This document shows positions 9,272 through 19,081 of a stretch of 62,243 bases of DNA, one piece after another; within the stretch, counting starts at the first letter, position 1, and every line of letters begins with the position of its first letter. Origin of the DNA: Nitratireductor sp. (GTDB lineage: Bacteria; Pseudomonadota; Alphaproteobacteria; Rhizobiales; Rhizobiaceae). Position numbers and translations under genes: made by a program. The DNA is taken from the NCBI GenBank assembly GCA_020441665.1, contig JAGRLT010000089.1, positions 1 to 62,243 of the forward strand, given 5' to 3'. Below the pieces are notes generated by a model that worked only from the letters and a program-made list of their open reading frames with translations, was not told the DNA's origin and did not search any database.

Positions 9272-9610
9272 TTGACGACGCACCACAAGGATGCCGCAAC
9301 ATCGATCGACAAGCGGGTCGGCGCATTGTTCAAGGCGGCTCCCTCCGTCTTGACGCCTTACAGCCAGTTGATGAAGGCGGCTTCGGCAGGGGGTGCGCTC
9401 GACGGCAGGACCAAGGAGTTGATGGCATTTTCCATATCGATTGCCATCCGCTGCGAGGATTGTATAATTTTCCATCTGCGGGCAGCCCTCAGCCATGGGG
9501 CCGGCCGGGAAGAGATCGTCGAAGCGATTTCCGTCGCGATAGAAATGGGCGGCGGACCATCGGTGGTGTATGGCGGCCGGGCGCTGGAAGCGCTTGAGGG
9601 TTTGTCGTGA
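9272..9610 (+). CDS. AhpD-like / carboxymuconolactone decarboxylase family protein
   Basis: 112 residues with the AhpD-type redox motif CEDCIIFHL (CxxC followed by His) and the helical CMD signature EIVEAISVAIEMGGGPSVVYG. Such proteins act as alkylhydroperoxidase-like thiol reductants or unknown oxidoreductases. The start is TTG at 9272, chosen because the conserved helices begin just after; the next ATG (about 33 codons in) would remove the first helix. It lies directly upstream of the AcoR-like gene and often accompanies alcohol-oxidation regulators. Confidence 0.8.
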   Translation: MTTHHKDAATSIDKRVGALFKAAPSVLTPYSQLMKAASAGGALDGRTKELMAFSISIAIRCEDCIIFHLRAALSHGAGREEIVEAISVAIEMGGGPSVVYGGRALEALEGLS

Positions 9611-9709
9611 CCCCGATCTGGGACATCGCATGTTCAACGTAGTGCATTTGACGAGTGCAGCCGTTGGAGCGCTGACGGCTTGACAGACTGACAGACGAGA
9701 GGTGTCTGC

Positions 9710-11208
9710 ATGTCAGCTTTCCTGGACAGGCCAGCAGTGGACAAACTGATCCGATCCTCAAGGGAACGGTGTCAGGCGAAATACAATCTGTCCTCGGGCG
9801 CAAAGTCCCCGATCCTCAGGCTCCAGGCCGACGAAATCAGTCACAGAAAGGAAAGATTTCTCGACCTCGTCGGCGGCGCGGTGTCCGAGGTCGACCGTTC
9901 GGTATTGCTGCCGAACCGTTCGCGTTATTGCCTGCTGATTACCGATGCCGACGGGATTGTCATCGAATCCTATGTCCCCGAAGGACTGGAAGCGGAGTTT
10001 CAGCGCAGCGGCCTGGTCAACGGTTCGCTTTGGGACGAGCGCATGGCGGGCACCAACGGCATTGCGATGTCGATACAGACCGGACGCGTGGTGACGGTGC
10101 TCGGAAAGGAGCATTTCTACAACTGTTTCAGCGCTTTCAGCTGCAGCTCTGCACCGCTGACCGATGCCGAAAACAAACTGATCGGCACCATAACCCTGGT
10201 CGGTTCCGCACAGCGGCGCAGCGACGAGCACGCGCTTTGCGAGCAGGTGATGCGGCGCGCTTCCAGGCAGTTTCAGACCCGGCTGTTCCGCAACTTCCAT
10301 GCCGACAAGCTGACCGGACAACTCCTGTCGCGCGATCCGGCGCTGCGCCGCAGCTTTGAAACCCTGGTTGCCTGCGACGAGGACGGCTTGATCGTCTCCC
10401 ATCTGCCGCTCTGGCGCGATGGCGCCCGCCCGCCGGAACACCAGAACCTGACGGGACGCCATCTGTCCGAACTGAGAGACCTCGAGGTCAATCTTCGTGG
10501 CCCGGCGACGGCTCCGCCGCGCCGACGCATCGTCAAGGCCGATCAGGCAAGAATTTCCGATCGGATTGAGAAGGGATCGGCACTGGCGAATCTGGTGGCC
10601 GAGGGTGGCGGTCTGCAGGCTCTGGCCGAAAGGGCGCGCAAACTGGTCGCCCATCGCGTTCCGCTGCTGGTCTGTGGGGAGGCCGGCGTCGAAACCGAGG
10701 GTTTTGCTCGGGCGCTGCTTGAGGATCAGTCGCTCAATTCGCCGCTCGCGTTGTCGCTCGATGCGACACGAAACGGTTCGGATACCGATATCGCGGACGC
10801 ATTGAGCGGCCTTGAGTTTCTCAGCGACTACCCGGTGGAGAAGGTGGTTCCCACGCTCATCCTGCGCAATGTCGAGAGCCTGTCGAGTAAGGCGCAGCGC
10901 CAGCTCGAGCGCTATCTCGATGCCGACCATGCGCTTCACGGCACCAGGGCGCAGCTTCCCGTGGTCATTTTCACCGCCAGCCAGACCTGGAGCGAGCTGG
11001 AGAAGGGCGATGAGCTTCCCAACAGCCTGCTTTATCTTCTGGGACAGTCGGTCGTCGAACTGCCGCCTGCCCGGGAGCAGGATTGCGAGAACGTCCTGGA
11101 AAACGTCATGGCCGAGGGGTTTGGCGGGCCTTTCGAGATCGCCGACAATGCCCGTGACGCCCTGATCGCCTATCCCTGGCCGGGCAACCGGCGGGAAATG
11201 CGCGCGGT
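9710..11208 (+). pseudogene. AcoR-like GAF-domain transcription activator, 3'-truncated
   Basis: About 500 recognisable residues: an N-terminal AcoR-type sensor/GAF region with the hallmarks NGSLWDERMAGTNGI and CSSAPL, then a degenerate AAA+ domain. The Walker A site is decayed (GEAGVETEGFARALL instead of GExGTGKE). No GAFTGA loop is visible. Homology stops at the AAA+ C-terminal motif AYPWPGNRREM, exactly where the DNA runs into an oppositely oriented gene fragment. The Fis-type DNA-binding domain is therefore missing; the frame continues to 11344 as unrelated sequence. The protein is unlikely to bind DNA or activate sigma-54. Confidence 0.75.
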
Positions 11209-11438
11209 TCATAGTGCGCGATCTGCAGGACGTCGGGATGCGGATAGATGTCCTGGATCATGCGCAGCAGGCTGGCGCTCTGCGCATCGTCCAACACCCC
11301 TGCGGCAGCCAGCCTGGTACCGTGGAGCATGGCGGTTGTCGTGATGCCGGCCAGGGTCGTCGTCATCAGGAACATGCGGCGGTTCATGCCCGCGCGGTCC
11401 TCCTCGGAACTGGCTAGCCGGTGGAAACGTATGTTCAT
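11206..11438 (-). pseudogene. 5' fragment of a Tat-signal secreted protein
   Basis: The frame starts MNIRFHRLASSEEDRAG and has an internal Tat-like signal MNRRMFLMTTTLAGITTTAM, then a short mature part LDDAQSASLLRMIQDIYPH. Similar N-termini occur in small Tat proteins encoded with periplasmic GMC/alcohol dehydrogenases (inference). The frame loses plausible content near 11206-11215, where it meets the truncated AcoR-like gene tail to tail. One deletion has probably removed the 3' ends of both. Confidence 0.6.
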
Positions 11439-11471
11439 GTCTGTTCCTCCCAGTGGTTGCGTTTGCGGCGG

Positions 11472-11850
11472 TCAGGCCGCCCTTCTCTCCCGGTGCGCGA
11501 GCGCGGAAAGCCGGTCCTTGGCGGCTCTGATTAGGGCGCCGGGAAATGCGGTCCGGCTCATGGCCCCGGCCATGAGCCCCTCCAGTGCGATGTGGTTGTC
11601 GGCGCGAAGCGACGGTTCGTCGGGAAAGGCCGCCGCCTGCAGCGCGCCCAGGACGGGCCAGAGCGCCGCGTCCGGTGTGCCGATCAGGATCGCGGCATGG
11701 ATCAGCACCACGCGGCCCGCCGGCGTCGCCCGCCATCTCTGCGCCGTTCCGGCAAGCTTGCGGCCCTCGACCACCACGTTCCAGGCGCCGTCGCAAAAGG
11801 AACCGGGGCAGGCAGCGCTGTGCGCCGTGACATCGAACCAGCGCGGCAAG
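11472..11850 (-). pseudogene. 3' fragment of a lipoate/biotin protein ligase-like gene
   Basis: The C-terminal part of the frame ending at 11472 contains CDGAWNVVVEGRKLAGTAQR, followed by WR...VVLIHAAIL. This is the hallmark of the BPL/LplA-B protein-ligase fold (the GRKxxGTAQRWR segment). No matching N-terminal half precedes it; upstream of about 11850 the sequence belongs to an iron-alcohol-dehydrogenase fragment in another frame. The boundary is approximate. Confidence 0.55.
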
Positions 11851-12186
11851 CGCCTTTCCAAGGTCGAGCGCCGCGCCGCCGCCCAATGCCACCACCGCTT
11901 CTGGTCCGAACGCCCTCGCCCTGCCGCGCGCCTCTTCAACCAGCGGCAGGTCGGGTTCGCCGCGACAGCCAAGACAGAGCACTTCGGCGCCGGCGGCAGC
12001 ACGATTTTCAGTAAGCTGATCCAGCAGCCATTGTGCCCTTTGCGCGGACGCGCCGTGCACCAGAAGGATGCGCCTTGCCGATGAGAGGATCAGGTCTGCG
12101 GCCTGCGACGCCGTTCCCGCGCCGAACAGAATGCGGCGCGGCAGGGCGACCTCGAATGCCGGCAAAGCCTGTCCCGCCTTCTCCAT
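11850..12186 (-). pseudogene. 5' fragment of an iron-containing alcohol dehydrogenase / maleylacetate reductase-type gene
   Basis: From the ATG at 12184-12186 the frame reads about 110 plausible residues. They include RRILFGAGTASQAADLI and the nucleotide-binding loop VALGGGAALDLGKALAAL of Fe-ADH family enzymes (usually about 380 residues). After that the frame becomes Arg-rich noise and the neighbouring frame carries the ligase fragment, so a deletion fused the two. The iron-binding C-terminal domain is absent. Confidence 0.65.
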
Positions 12187-12202
12187 CGCCCGGCGGCCTT
12201 CT

Positions 12203-13687
12203 TCACACCGACATGGTGGCTTGTACGGTCCGCTTCCAGGCGGCGTAACGCCGCTCCCGGCTCTCCGCTTCCATGGCCGGCTCGAAGCGCCGTTCGAGCG
12301 CCCAGCTCTTGGCGAATTCCTCCATCTGCGGATAGACGCCGGCCTTCTGGCCGGCAAGCCATGCCGCCCCCAGCGCCGTGGTCTCCAGCACTTTCGGGCG
12401 GTCCACCGGCGCGCCGATGATGTCGGAGAGAAACTGCATCGCCCAGTCGGAGGCCGACATCCCGCCATCGACCCGAAGCACCCCGTCGCTGGCGGAAGAC
12501 CAGTCGGCCTTCATCGCCTCCAGCAGATCACGGGTCTGAAAGCCGACGCTTTCGAGCGCCGCCCTGGCGAGCTCCGCCGGGCCCGAATTTCGCGTCAGCC
12601 CGAAAATCGCGCCGCGGCATTCGGCATTCCAGTATGGTGCGCCGAGGCCCGTAAAGGCAGGCACCAGAATGACGTTCTGGGTTTCGTCCGCCTGTTCGGC
12701 CAGGGGCTGGGTTTCCTTCGCCTCGCGGATGATCTTCAAGCCGTCGCGCAGCCATTGCACGACCGCTCCGGCGATGAAGATCGACCCTTCGAGCGCATAG
12801 GTCGGCTTGCCGTCGAACTGGTAGGCGATCGTCGTCAGCAGCCGGTTGTTGCTGGCTACCGGGTCGCTGCCCGTGTTGAGCAGCGCGAAGCATCCCGTGC
12901 CATAGGTCGACTTCATCATGCCCCGGGAAAAACAGGCCTGTCCCACGGTCGCCGCCTGCTGGTCGCCGGCCATGCCGAGGATGGGGATTTCGCGGCCGAA
13001 GAGATCAGCCCGGCTGGTTCCGAACCCGGCCGAGCAGTCGAGCACTTCCGGCAGCATCTGCATCGGAATGTCCAGCAGTTCGCAGATGGTCTTGGACCAT
13101 ATTCCCTTGCGGATATCGTACAATAGCGTGCGTGCGGCATTCGTCGCGTCGGTGACATGGCGCCTTCCGCCGGTCAGCTTCCAGACAAGGAAGCAGTCGA
13201 CGGTGCCGAACAGCAGCCTGCCCGCCTTTGCCTTCTCGCGCGCGCCCTCCACATGGTCGAGGATCCATTTCAGCTTGGTGCCGGAGAAATAGGGATCGAG
13301 CAGCAATCCGGTGCGCTCGGTCACCATCGGCTCGTGACCGGCCTCGCGCAGGGTCTCGCAAAGAGAGGCGGTGCGGCGATCCTGCCAGACGATCGCATTG
13401 TGAACCGGCTCGCCGGTCTCCCTGTCCCATACCAGCGTCGTCTCACGCTGATTGGTGATGCCGATCGCCGCGATATCGGTCGCGGCAATGCCGGCGCGCT
13501 CGATCGCGCCGCGGCACGTGGAGGCGACGCTCGACCAGATATCGGAGGGATCGTGCTCAACTCTGCCCGAACGCGGGAAGTGCTGGGCGAACTCTTCCTG
13601 CGCCACCGCCTTCACGTTCATCCTGTCGTCGAAGAGTATCGCGCGGCTGGAGGTGGTTCCCTGGTCGATGGCGAGAATATGCGTCAT
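12203..13687 (-). CDS. glpK: Glycerol kinase
   Basis: Phosphorylates glycerol to glycerol-3-phosphate in the cytosol, trapping what the adjacent ABC transporter imports. The 494-residue FGGY-family protein has the ATP-site motif [13 protein letters not shown], glycerol-site segments NQRETT and [23 protein letters not shown], and the C-terminal [10 protein letters not shown]. Length is typical. The ATG at 13685-13687 was chosen by family start ([10 protein letters not shown]). It is the last gene of the glycerol cluster, separated from glpV by a strong terminator, so it may depend on read-through or its own promoter. Confidence 0.96.
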   Translation of the reverse strand: MTHILAIDQGTTSSRAILFDDRMNVKAVAQEEFAQHFPRSGRVEHDPSDIWSSVASTCRGAIERAGIAATDIAAIGITNQRETTLVWDRETGEPVHNAIVWQDRRTASLCETLREAGHEPMVTERTGLLLDPYFSGTKLKWILDHVEGAREKAKAGRLLFGTVDCFLVWKLTGGRRHVTDATNAARTLLYDIRKGIWSKTICELLDIPMQMLPEVLDCSAGFGTSRADLFGREIPILGMAGDQQAATVGQACFSRGMMKSTYGTGCFALLNTGSDPVASNNRLLTTIAYQFDGKPTYALEGSIFIAGAVVQWLRDGLKIIREAKETQPLAEQADETQNVILVPAFTGLGAPYWNAECRGAIFGLTRNSGPAELARAALESVGFQTRDLLEAMKADWSSASDGVLRVDGGMSASDWAMQFLSDIIGAPVDRPKVLETTALGAAWLAGQKAGVYPQMEEFAKSWALERRFEPAMEAESRERRYAAWKRTVQATMSV

Positions 13688-13812
13688 GCCCTTCCTCCGA
13701 ATGTTGCGTAAATCTGGCCGCATTCCCGATCGTCATAGCCGATGAGCGCGGCCATGCCCACTTGCGGCGGCACCGCGCGGGGACGCCCGCCCGAAGATCG
13801 ATGCAGGGCGAT

Positions 13813-13844
13813 AAAAGGAAGCCGGAGCGCGAGCCCCGGCCTCC
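13813..13844 (-). terminator. Intrinsic terminator after glpV
   Basis: A 12-bp stem with two G-T pairs (GGAAGCCGGAGC at 13817-13828 pairing with 13833-13844) and a GCGA loop, followed on the minus strand by TTTTAT. It lies between glpV and glpK. Confidence 0.75.
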
Positions 13845-13862
13845 GTCGTTCTCGGCGGCTGC

Positions 13863-15587
13863 TTACTGCTGCCAGGACTTGATCAGATCGTCGTAGGAAA
13901 CGGTCATGCCCTGCGGCTTCTCGTTTTCAACCTTGGCTTTTGGCGATCCTTCCATCGCAAGCCATTCCTGCGGATCTTTCGGCTCGTTCAGCTTCGGACC
14001 GATATCGCCCTGAACCCCGGCGCGCTCGATACGCTCAAGAACCTTTTCCTGTGCTTCGCAAAGCGCATCAAGGGCTTCCTGAGGCGATTTGGCGCCCGAC
14101 ATGGCATCGCCGATATTCTGCCACCACAGCTGCGCGAGCTTGGGATAGTCAGGCACGTTGGTGCCGGTCGGGGACCACTGGACGCGGGCCGGCGAGCGGT
14201 AGAACTCGACCAGGCCGCCAAGCTTCGGCGCACGGTCGGTGAAGCTCTGATGCTGGATGGTGGACTCGCGGATGAAGGTGAGGCCCACATGGGACTTCTT
14301 CACATCGACCGTCTTGGAGGTGACGAACTGCGCGTAGAGCCAGGCGGCCTTGGCGCGATCGACCGGGGTGGACTTCATCAGCGTCCAGGAACCGGCGTCC
14401 TGGTAACCGATCTTGGTGCCTTCCGTCCAATAGACGCCGTGGGGCGAGGGAGCCATGCGCCATTTCGGCGTACCGTCCTCGTTCATCACCGGCAGGCCTT
14501 CCTTGACCATGTCGGCGGTGAACGCTGTGTACCAGAACATCTGCTGGGCGATCTGGCCCTGGGCGGGAACCGGTCCTGCCTCGCCGAAGGTCATGCCGGC
14601 GGCGGCCGGCGGCGAGTATTTCTTCAGCCAGTCGATGGCCTTGGTGACGGCATATACCGCCGCGGGCGAGTTGGTCGCGCCACCGCGTGCCACGCAGGAG
14701 CCGACGGGCTGGGAGTTTTCGTTGACGCGAATACCCCATTCGTCGACCGGAAGACCGTTCGGCTCGCCTTCCGAACCCATGCCGGCCATCGACATCCAGG
14801 CATCGGTATAACGCCAGCCGAGCGACGGGTCCTTCTTGCCGTAATCCATGTTGCCATAGATTTCGCCATTGGCACCCAGGCGCGACAGGTCGCGGCCGGT
14901 AAAGAATTCGGCAATGTCCTCATAGGCCGACCAGTTGACCGGCACACCGAGATCGTAGCCGTATTTCGCCTTGAAATCGGCCTTGTTCTGCTCGTCGTTG
15001 AACCAGTCGTAGCGGAACCAGTAGAGGTTCGCGAACTGCTGGTCGGGAAGCTGGTAGAGCTTGCCGTCGGGCGCCGTCGTGAAGGACTTGCCGATGAAAT
15101 CGTCGATGTCGAGGTTCGGGTTGGTGACGTCTTTGCCTTCGCCTTCCATCCAGTCGGTCAGGATGCGCGCCTGCTGATAGCGCCAATGGGTGCCGATCAG
15201 GTCGGAATCGTTGATATAGGCGTCATAGATGTTTTCGCCCGACTGCATCTGGGTCTGCAGCTTCTCCACCACGTCGCCTTCGCCGATCAGATCGTGCGTG
15301 ATCTTGATGCCGGTGATCTTTTCGAATGCGGGGGCGAGAACCTTCGATTCATATTCGTGGGTGGTGATCGTCTCGGACACCACCTTGATTTCCATTCCGG
15401 CGAACGGTTTCGCGGCATCGATGAACCACTGCATTTCCGCTTCCTGTTCGGCGCGGCTCAGGGTCGAGTTGTCGATTTCGGCATCCAGGAATGCCTTGGC
15501 CGCATCCATGTCGGCAAAGGCGAACTTGCTGCCGCCAAGGGCGAGGGCAAGCGCCAGTGCCACGGTTATCTTGGAGTTGTCTTTCAT
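13863..15587 (-). CDS. glpV: Glycerol ABC transporter substrate-binding protein
   Basis: Periplasmic receptor of the GlpSTPQUV glycerol importer. 574 residues with a Sec signal (ALALALALGGSKFAFA, cleavage near AFA-DM) and a large family-1-type solute-binding fold, unusually long as in other GlpV proteins. Identification rests mainly on context: it follows the two permeases and the DUF2160 protein and precedes glpK, the order known for the rhizobial glycerol operon. Confidence 0.9.
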   Translation of the reverse strand: MKDNSKITVALALALALGGSKFAFADMDAAKAFLDAEIDNSTLSRAEQEAEMQWFIDAAKPFAGMEIKVVSETITTHEYESKVLAPAFEKITGIKITHDLIGEGDVVEKLQTQMQSGENIYDAYINDSDLIGTHWRYQQARILTDWMEGEGKDVTNPNLDIDDFIGKSFTTAPDGKLYQLPDQQFANLYWFRYDWFNDEQNKADFKAKYGYDLGVPVNWSAYEDIAEFFTGRDLSRLGANGEIYGNMDYGKKDPSLGWRYTDAWMSMAGMGSEGEPNGLPVDEWGIRVNENSQPVGSCVARGGATNSPAAVYAVTKAIDWLKKYSPPAAAGMTFGEAGPVPAQGQIAQQMFWYTAFTADMVKEGLPVMNEDGTPKWRMAPSPHGVYWTEGTKIGYQDAGSWTLMKSTPVDRAKAAWLYAQFVTSKTVDVKKSHVGLTFIRESTIQHQSFTDRAPKLGGLVEFYRSPARVQWSPTGTNVPDYPKLAQLWWQNIGDAMSGAKSPQEALDALCEAQEKVLERIERAGVQGDIGPKLNEPKDPQEWLAMEGSPKAKVENEKPQGMTVSYDDLIKSWQQ

Positions 15588-15648
15588 GAAATCCTCCGGG
15601 TTTCAGGTTGCGGGCAAGCCACCACGGCTCCGCCCGGGTTCTGCGTTC

Positions 15649-15927
15649 CTATACGTAGCGGAACACCGCTGCCGCATAGGCGAGACAGACGACCAGAGCC
15701 CACCATTGCGGGCCTCCGATCAATCCAAGCCAGGCCAGGTTGATGAAGGCCGAGCCGAGAAGGGTGATGAAGAGCCGGTCGCCGCGCGTCGTCTCGATGC
15801 GAAGCACACCGGTCCGGGCCGTTTCGGGAAAACGGATCGCCAGAAAGGTGAAGGTGAGCAGCAGGGCCGCGATGACGGCGAAGAAGATCGCCGTCGGCCA
15901 GGTCCATGCCATCCAGGAAAGATCCAT
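15649..15927 (-). CDS. glpU: Small membrane protein of the glycerol transporter (DUF2160)
   Basis: 92 residues starting MDLSWMAWTWPTAIFFAV, with two or three hydrophobic segments. It matches the DUF2160 family, found between the permease and binding-protein genes of GlpSTPQUV operons. Its exact role is unknown; an accessory inner-membrane subunit is inferred. The ATG at 15925-15927 lies 23 nt after the glpQ stop. Confidence 0.88.
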   Translation of the reverse strand: MDLSWMAWTWPTAIFFAVIAALLLTFTFLAIRFPETARTGVLRIETTRGDRLFITLLGSAFINLAWLGLIGGPQWWALVVCLAYAAAVFRYV

Positions 15928-15950
15928 CGCTTTTCTCCTTTGATGGCCGT

Positions 15951-16814
15951 TCACACGCGGCCCAGGGCGAAGCCCTTGGCGATGTAGTTGCGGACGAAAT
16001 AGATGACGAGCGCGCCGGGAATGATGGTCAATACGCCGGCGGCGGCAAGCACGCCCCAGTCGAGGCCCGAAGCCGATACGGTGCGCGTCATGGTGGCGGC
16101 GATCGGCTTGGCGTCGACCGAGGTCAGGGTGCGCGACAGCAGCAGTTCCACCCACGAGAACATGAAGCAGAAGAAGGCGGCCACGCCGATGCCCGAAGCG
16201 ATCAGCGGCATGAAGATCTTCACGAAGAATTTCGGGAAGGAATAGCCGTCGATATAGGCCGTCTCGTCGATCTCCTTCGGCACGCCGCGCATGAAGCCCT
16301 CGAGAATCCACACCGCCAGCGGCACGTTGAAGAGGCAGTGCGCGAGCGCGACCGCGATATGCGTGTCGAACAGGCCGATCGAGGAATAGAGCTGGAAGAA
16401 GGGAAGCGCGAACACCGCGGGCGGCGACATCCGGTTGGTCAGCAGCCAGAAGAACAGATGCTTGTCGCCCATGAAATTGTAGCGGCTGAAGGCGTAGGCC
16501 GCAGGCAGCGCGACCAGGACGGAGATCACCGTGTTCATGACCACGTAGATCAGCGAGTTGACATACCCCATGTACCAGCTCGGATCGGTAAGAATGGTGA
16601 TGTAGTTGTCGAACGTCAGATTGCGCGGCCACAGCGTGAACGTGCTCAGGATCTCGGTATTGTTCTTCAGGCTCATATTCACCAGCCAGTAGATCGGCAG
16701 CAGCAGGAAGACGAGGTAGAGCGTCATCACCACGGCCCGGCTGTTGATGCCCGGAAGGGCCAGCGCCTTCCTGGCGCCGGCATTGTTGTGAGCCATCGTC
16801 GCGTCGGACATCAT
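15951..16814 (-). CDS. glpQ: Glycerol ABC transporter permease
   Basis: 287 residues, MalG-type inner-membrane permease with six predicted spans and the EAA loop EIDETAYIDGYSFPKFFVKI. It pairs with GlpP to form the glycerol channel. The start ATG at 16812-16814 overlaps the glpP stop by 4 nt; a second ATG follows immediately (16809-16811). Confidence 0.92.
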   Translation of the reverse strand: MMSDATMAHNNAGARKALALPGINSRAVVMTLYLVFLLLPIYWLVNMSLKNNTEILSTFTLWPRNLTFDNYITILTDPSWYMGYVNSLIYVVMNTVISVLVALPAAYAFSRYNFMGDKHLFFWLLTNRMSPPAVFALPFFQLYSSIGLFDTHIAVALAHCLFNVPLAVWILEGFMRGVPKEIDETAYIDGYSFPKFFVKIFMPLIASGIGVAAFFCFMFSWVELLLSRTLTSVDAKPIAATMTRTVSASGLDWGVLAAAGVLTIIPGALVIYFVRNYIAKGFALGRV

Positions 16815-17683
16815 ACGGTCTCCCGTTTGTCGAGATTGGTCATCACGGTGTAGAAGACCCAGGAAATGAGCAGGATCACCAGGAAGTACATGATCGAGAA
16901 GGCCGCGGCCGGGCCGAGATCGAACTGGCCGATCGCCATCTTGACCAGGTCGATCGACAGGAAGGTGGTCGAATTGCCCGGGCCGCCGCCGGTCACCACG
17001 AACGGTTCGGTATAGATCATGAAGGAATCCATGAAGCGCAGGAGAATGGCGATGAGCAGCACGCCCTGCATCTTCGGCAGTTCGATGTAGCGGAACACGC
17101 TCCAGCGGCTCGCCTGGTCGATCTTCGCCGCCTGGTAGTAGGCTTCGGGGATGGACTGGAGCCCCGCATAGGCGAGCAGCGCGACAAGCGACGTCCAGTG
17201 CCACACATCCATCACGATGACCGTGATCCAGGCATCCAGCGCGTCGTTGGTGTAGTTGTAGTCGATGCCGATCTTTTCGAGCGTGTGGCCGAGCAGGCCG
17301 ATATCGACCCTGCCGAAGATCTGCCAGATCGTGCCCACCACGTTGAACGGGATGAGCAGGGGAAGTGCCATCAGCACGAGGCAGAACGATGCCCAGAAGC
17401 CCTTCTTGGGCATGTTGAGCGCGATGAAGATGCCGAGCGGCACCTCGATGCCCAACACGATCGCGGAAAACAGGATCTGCCTTCCCAGAGCGTCATGCAG
17501 GCGCTCGGAAGCCAGGACCTCGCTGAACCATTCAAGGCCGGCCCAGAAGAACTGGTTGTTTCCGAACGTGTCCTGAACCGAGTAGTTGACGACGGTCATC
17601 AGCGGAATGACCGCGGAGAACGCGACCAGCACAAGCACCGGAAGCACCAGGAACCAGGCCTTTTGATTGGTTGTCTTTTCCAT
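16811..17683 (-). CDS. glpP: Glycerol ABC transporter permease
   Basis: 290 residues, MalF/UgpA-type permease with six predicted spans. It has the EAA loop SIPEAYYQAAKIDQASRWS...YIELPKMQGV. The ATG at 17681-17683 shares one base with the glpT stop, and the 3' end overlaps glpQ by 4 nt, showing tight translational coupling. Confidence 0.92.
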   Translation of the reverse strand: MEKTTNQKAWFLVLPVLVLVAFSAVIPLMTVVNYSVQDTFGNNQFFWAGLEWFSEVLASERLHDALGRQILFSAIVLGIEVPLGIFIALNMPKKGFWASFCLVLMALPLLIPFNVVGTIWQIFGRVDIGLLGHTLEKIGIDYNYTNDALDAWITVIVMDVWHWTSLVALLAYAGLQSIPEAYYQAAKIDQASRWSVFRYIELPKMQGVLLIAILLRFMDSFMIYTEPFVVTGGGPGNSTTFLSIDLVKMAIGQFDLGPAAAFSIMYFLVILLISWVFYTVMTNLDKRETV

Positions 17684-18759
17684 TACGCCGCCTCCCCGGT
17701 GACACGCCAGTCATTGGCGTAGACATTCACCTTTTCCGGATTGAATGTGACCCGGTTCATGTCGGAGCGGATCGGCGTTCCCTCCGGAGCGATGATGTTG
17801 ATTTCGTTGCCGAAGAAGTCCGCCCGGATGATCTTGTGACGGCCGACATCCTCGACCCGGCGGACATTGACCGGCAGGCCGCCCGTCTGCGACAGGCTGG
17901 TGAACTCCGGCCGAACGCCGATTTCGACCTTGCCTTCAAGCTTGCCGTAGCCGCGGCCAAGCGGGATCTGCGCGCCATCCACATAGGCCTGGTCGCCTTC
18001 GATCCTGGCCGGGATGACGTTCATCCCCGGCGAGCCGATGAAATATCCCACGAAGGTATGTTCGGGCGTCTCGAACAGTTCTTCCGGGGTTCCCATCTGC
18101 ACGACGCGGCCGTCATACATGACCACCACCTTGTCGGCGAAGGTGAGGGCTTCCGTCTGGTCGTGGGTCACATAGATCATCGTGTGCCCGAACTGGCGGT
18201 GCAGCGATTTCAGCTGCGTCCGCAATTCCCACTTCATGTGCGGATCGATCACCGTCAGCGGCTCGTCGAACAGGATCGCGTTGACATCCTCGCGAACCAT
18301 TCCCCTGCCAAGACTGATCTTCTGCTTCGCATCGGCGGTCAGGCCGCGCGCCTTGCGGTTGAGCGCGTCTTCCATGCCGATCATCCGGGCGATCTCGTCG
18401 ACGCGCCGCGCGATGTAGGCGGCGTCCTCGCCGCGATTCTTGAGCGGAAAGGCCAGGTTCTGGCGCACGGTCATGGTGTCGTAGACGACCGGAAACTGGA
18501 AGACCTGGGCAATGTTGCGGGCCGCGGTCGGCGCCAGGGTCACGTCCCTGTCGCCGAACAGGACGCGCCCCTGGGAGGGGTGCAGCAGGCCGGAAATGAT
18601 GTTGAGCAGGGTGGACTTGCCGCAGCCGGACGAGCCGAGCAGGGCATAGGCCTGACCGTCTTCCCAGACGTGGTTCATTTCCTTCAGCGCATAGTCCTCC
18701 TCCCCCTTTGGATTGGGATAGTAGGAGTGCGCGAGGTTGGAGAGCTGAATTTTCGCCAT
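17683..18759 (-). CDS. glpT: Glycerol ABC transporter ATP-binding protein (degenerate signature)
   Basis: 358 residues. Walker A GSSGCGKST (42-50), Q-loop QVFQFP, Walker B AILFDEP (161-167) and H-loop VTHDQTEA (His199) are all present. The ABC signature, however, reads LTADAKQK (140-147) instead of LSGGQQQR. A C-terminal regulatory TOBE-like domain follows. With GlpS it should form an asymmetric ATPase dimer. The ATG at 18757-18759 was chosen; the longer frame upstream runs into the MITE. The name follows the rhizobial glycerol operon and is unrelated to E. coli GlpT. Confidence 0.92.
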   Translation of the reverse strand: MAKIQLSNLAHSYYPNPKGEEDYALKEMNHVWEDGQAYALLGSSGCGKSTLLNIISGLLHPSQGRVLFGDRDVTLAPTAARNIAQVFQFPVVYDTMTVRQNLAFPLKNRGEDAAYIARRVDEIARMIGMEDALNRKARGLTADAKQKISLGRGMVREDVNAILFDEPLTVIDPHMKWELRTQLKSLHRQFGHTMIYVTHDQTEALTFADKVVVMYDGRVVQMGTPEELFETPEHTFVGYFIGSPGMNVIPARIEGDQAYVDGAQIPLGRGYGKLEGKVEIGVRPEFTSLSQTGGLPVNVRRVEDVGRHKIIRADFFGNEINIIAPEGTPIRSDMNRVTFNPEKVNVYANDWRVTGEAA

Positions 18760-18770
18760 CGGTTCTCTCC

Positions 18771-19081
18771 TAGAGCCTTTCCAGCGGGTATTGAATCGTT
18801 CGAACGCCGGGAATTTGTTCGCTGGCAGGGCGCGGGCGGCGATGCGGTGGCAACACCGCGAGACCGTGCGCAACATGGCCAGCGGGCAAAGAACCAGGTT
18901 CGGGCGATTTCCGTTTTTCGTGTGTTTTCAATCTATCGTGCCTCGAGGCTTGGATGTCTTTTCCGTCCTGGCTGCGTCGAGATCCCCGCGCGATGGGTAA
19001 ACATCGCGCTGCGGTGTTCTCCTTGCCAATCCGAAAAATCCTGTCCATCAAACTGATCCAATATCCGCTGGAAAGGCTCTA
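18771..19081. mobile_element. MITE-like element between glpS and glpT
   Basis: Terminal inverted repeats of 23 bp (18771-18793 and 19059-19081) match at 22 of 23 positions, and weaker similarity extends to about 30 bp. The 311-bp interior has no transposase frame. Both ends begin or end with TA, as for IS630/mariner-type elements that duplicate TA. The right repeat supplies the TAG stop of glpS. It lies between two genes that otherwise belong to one operon. Confidence 0.8.
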
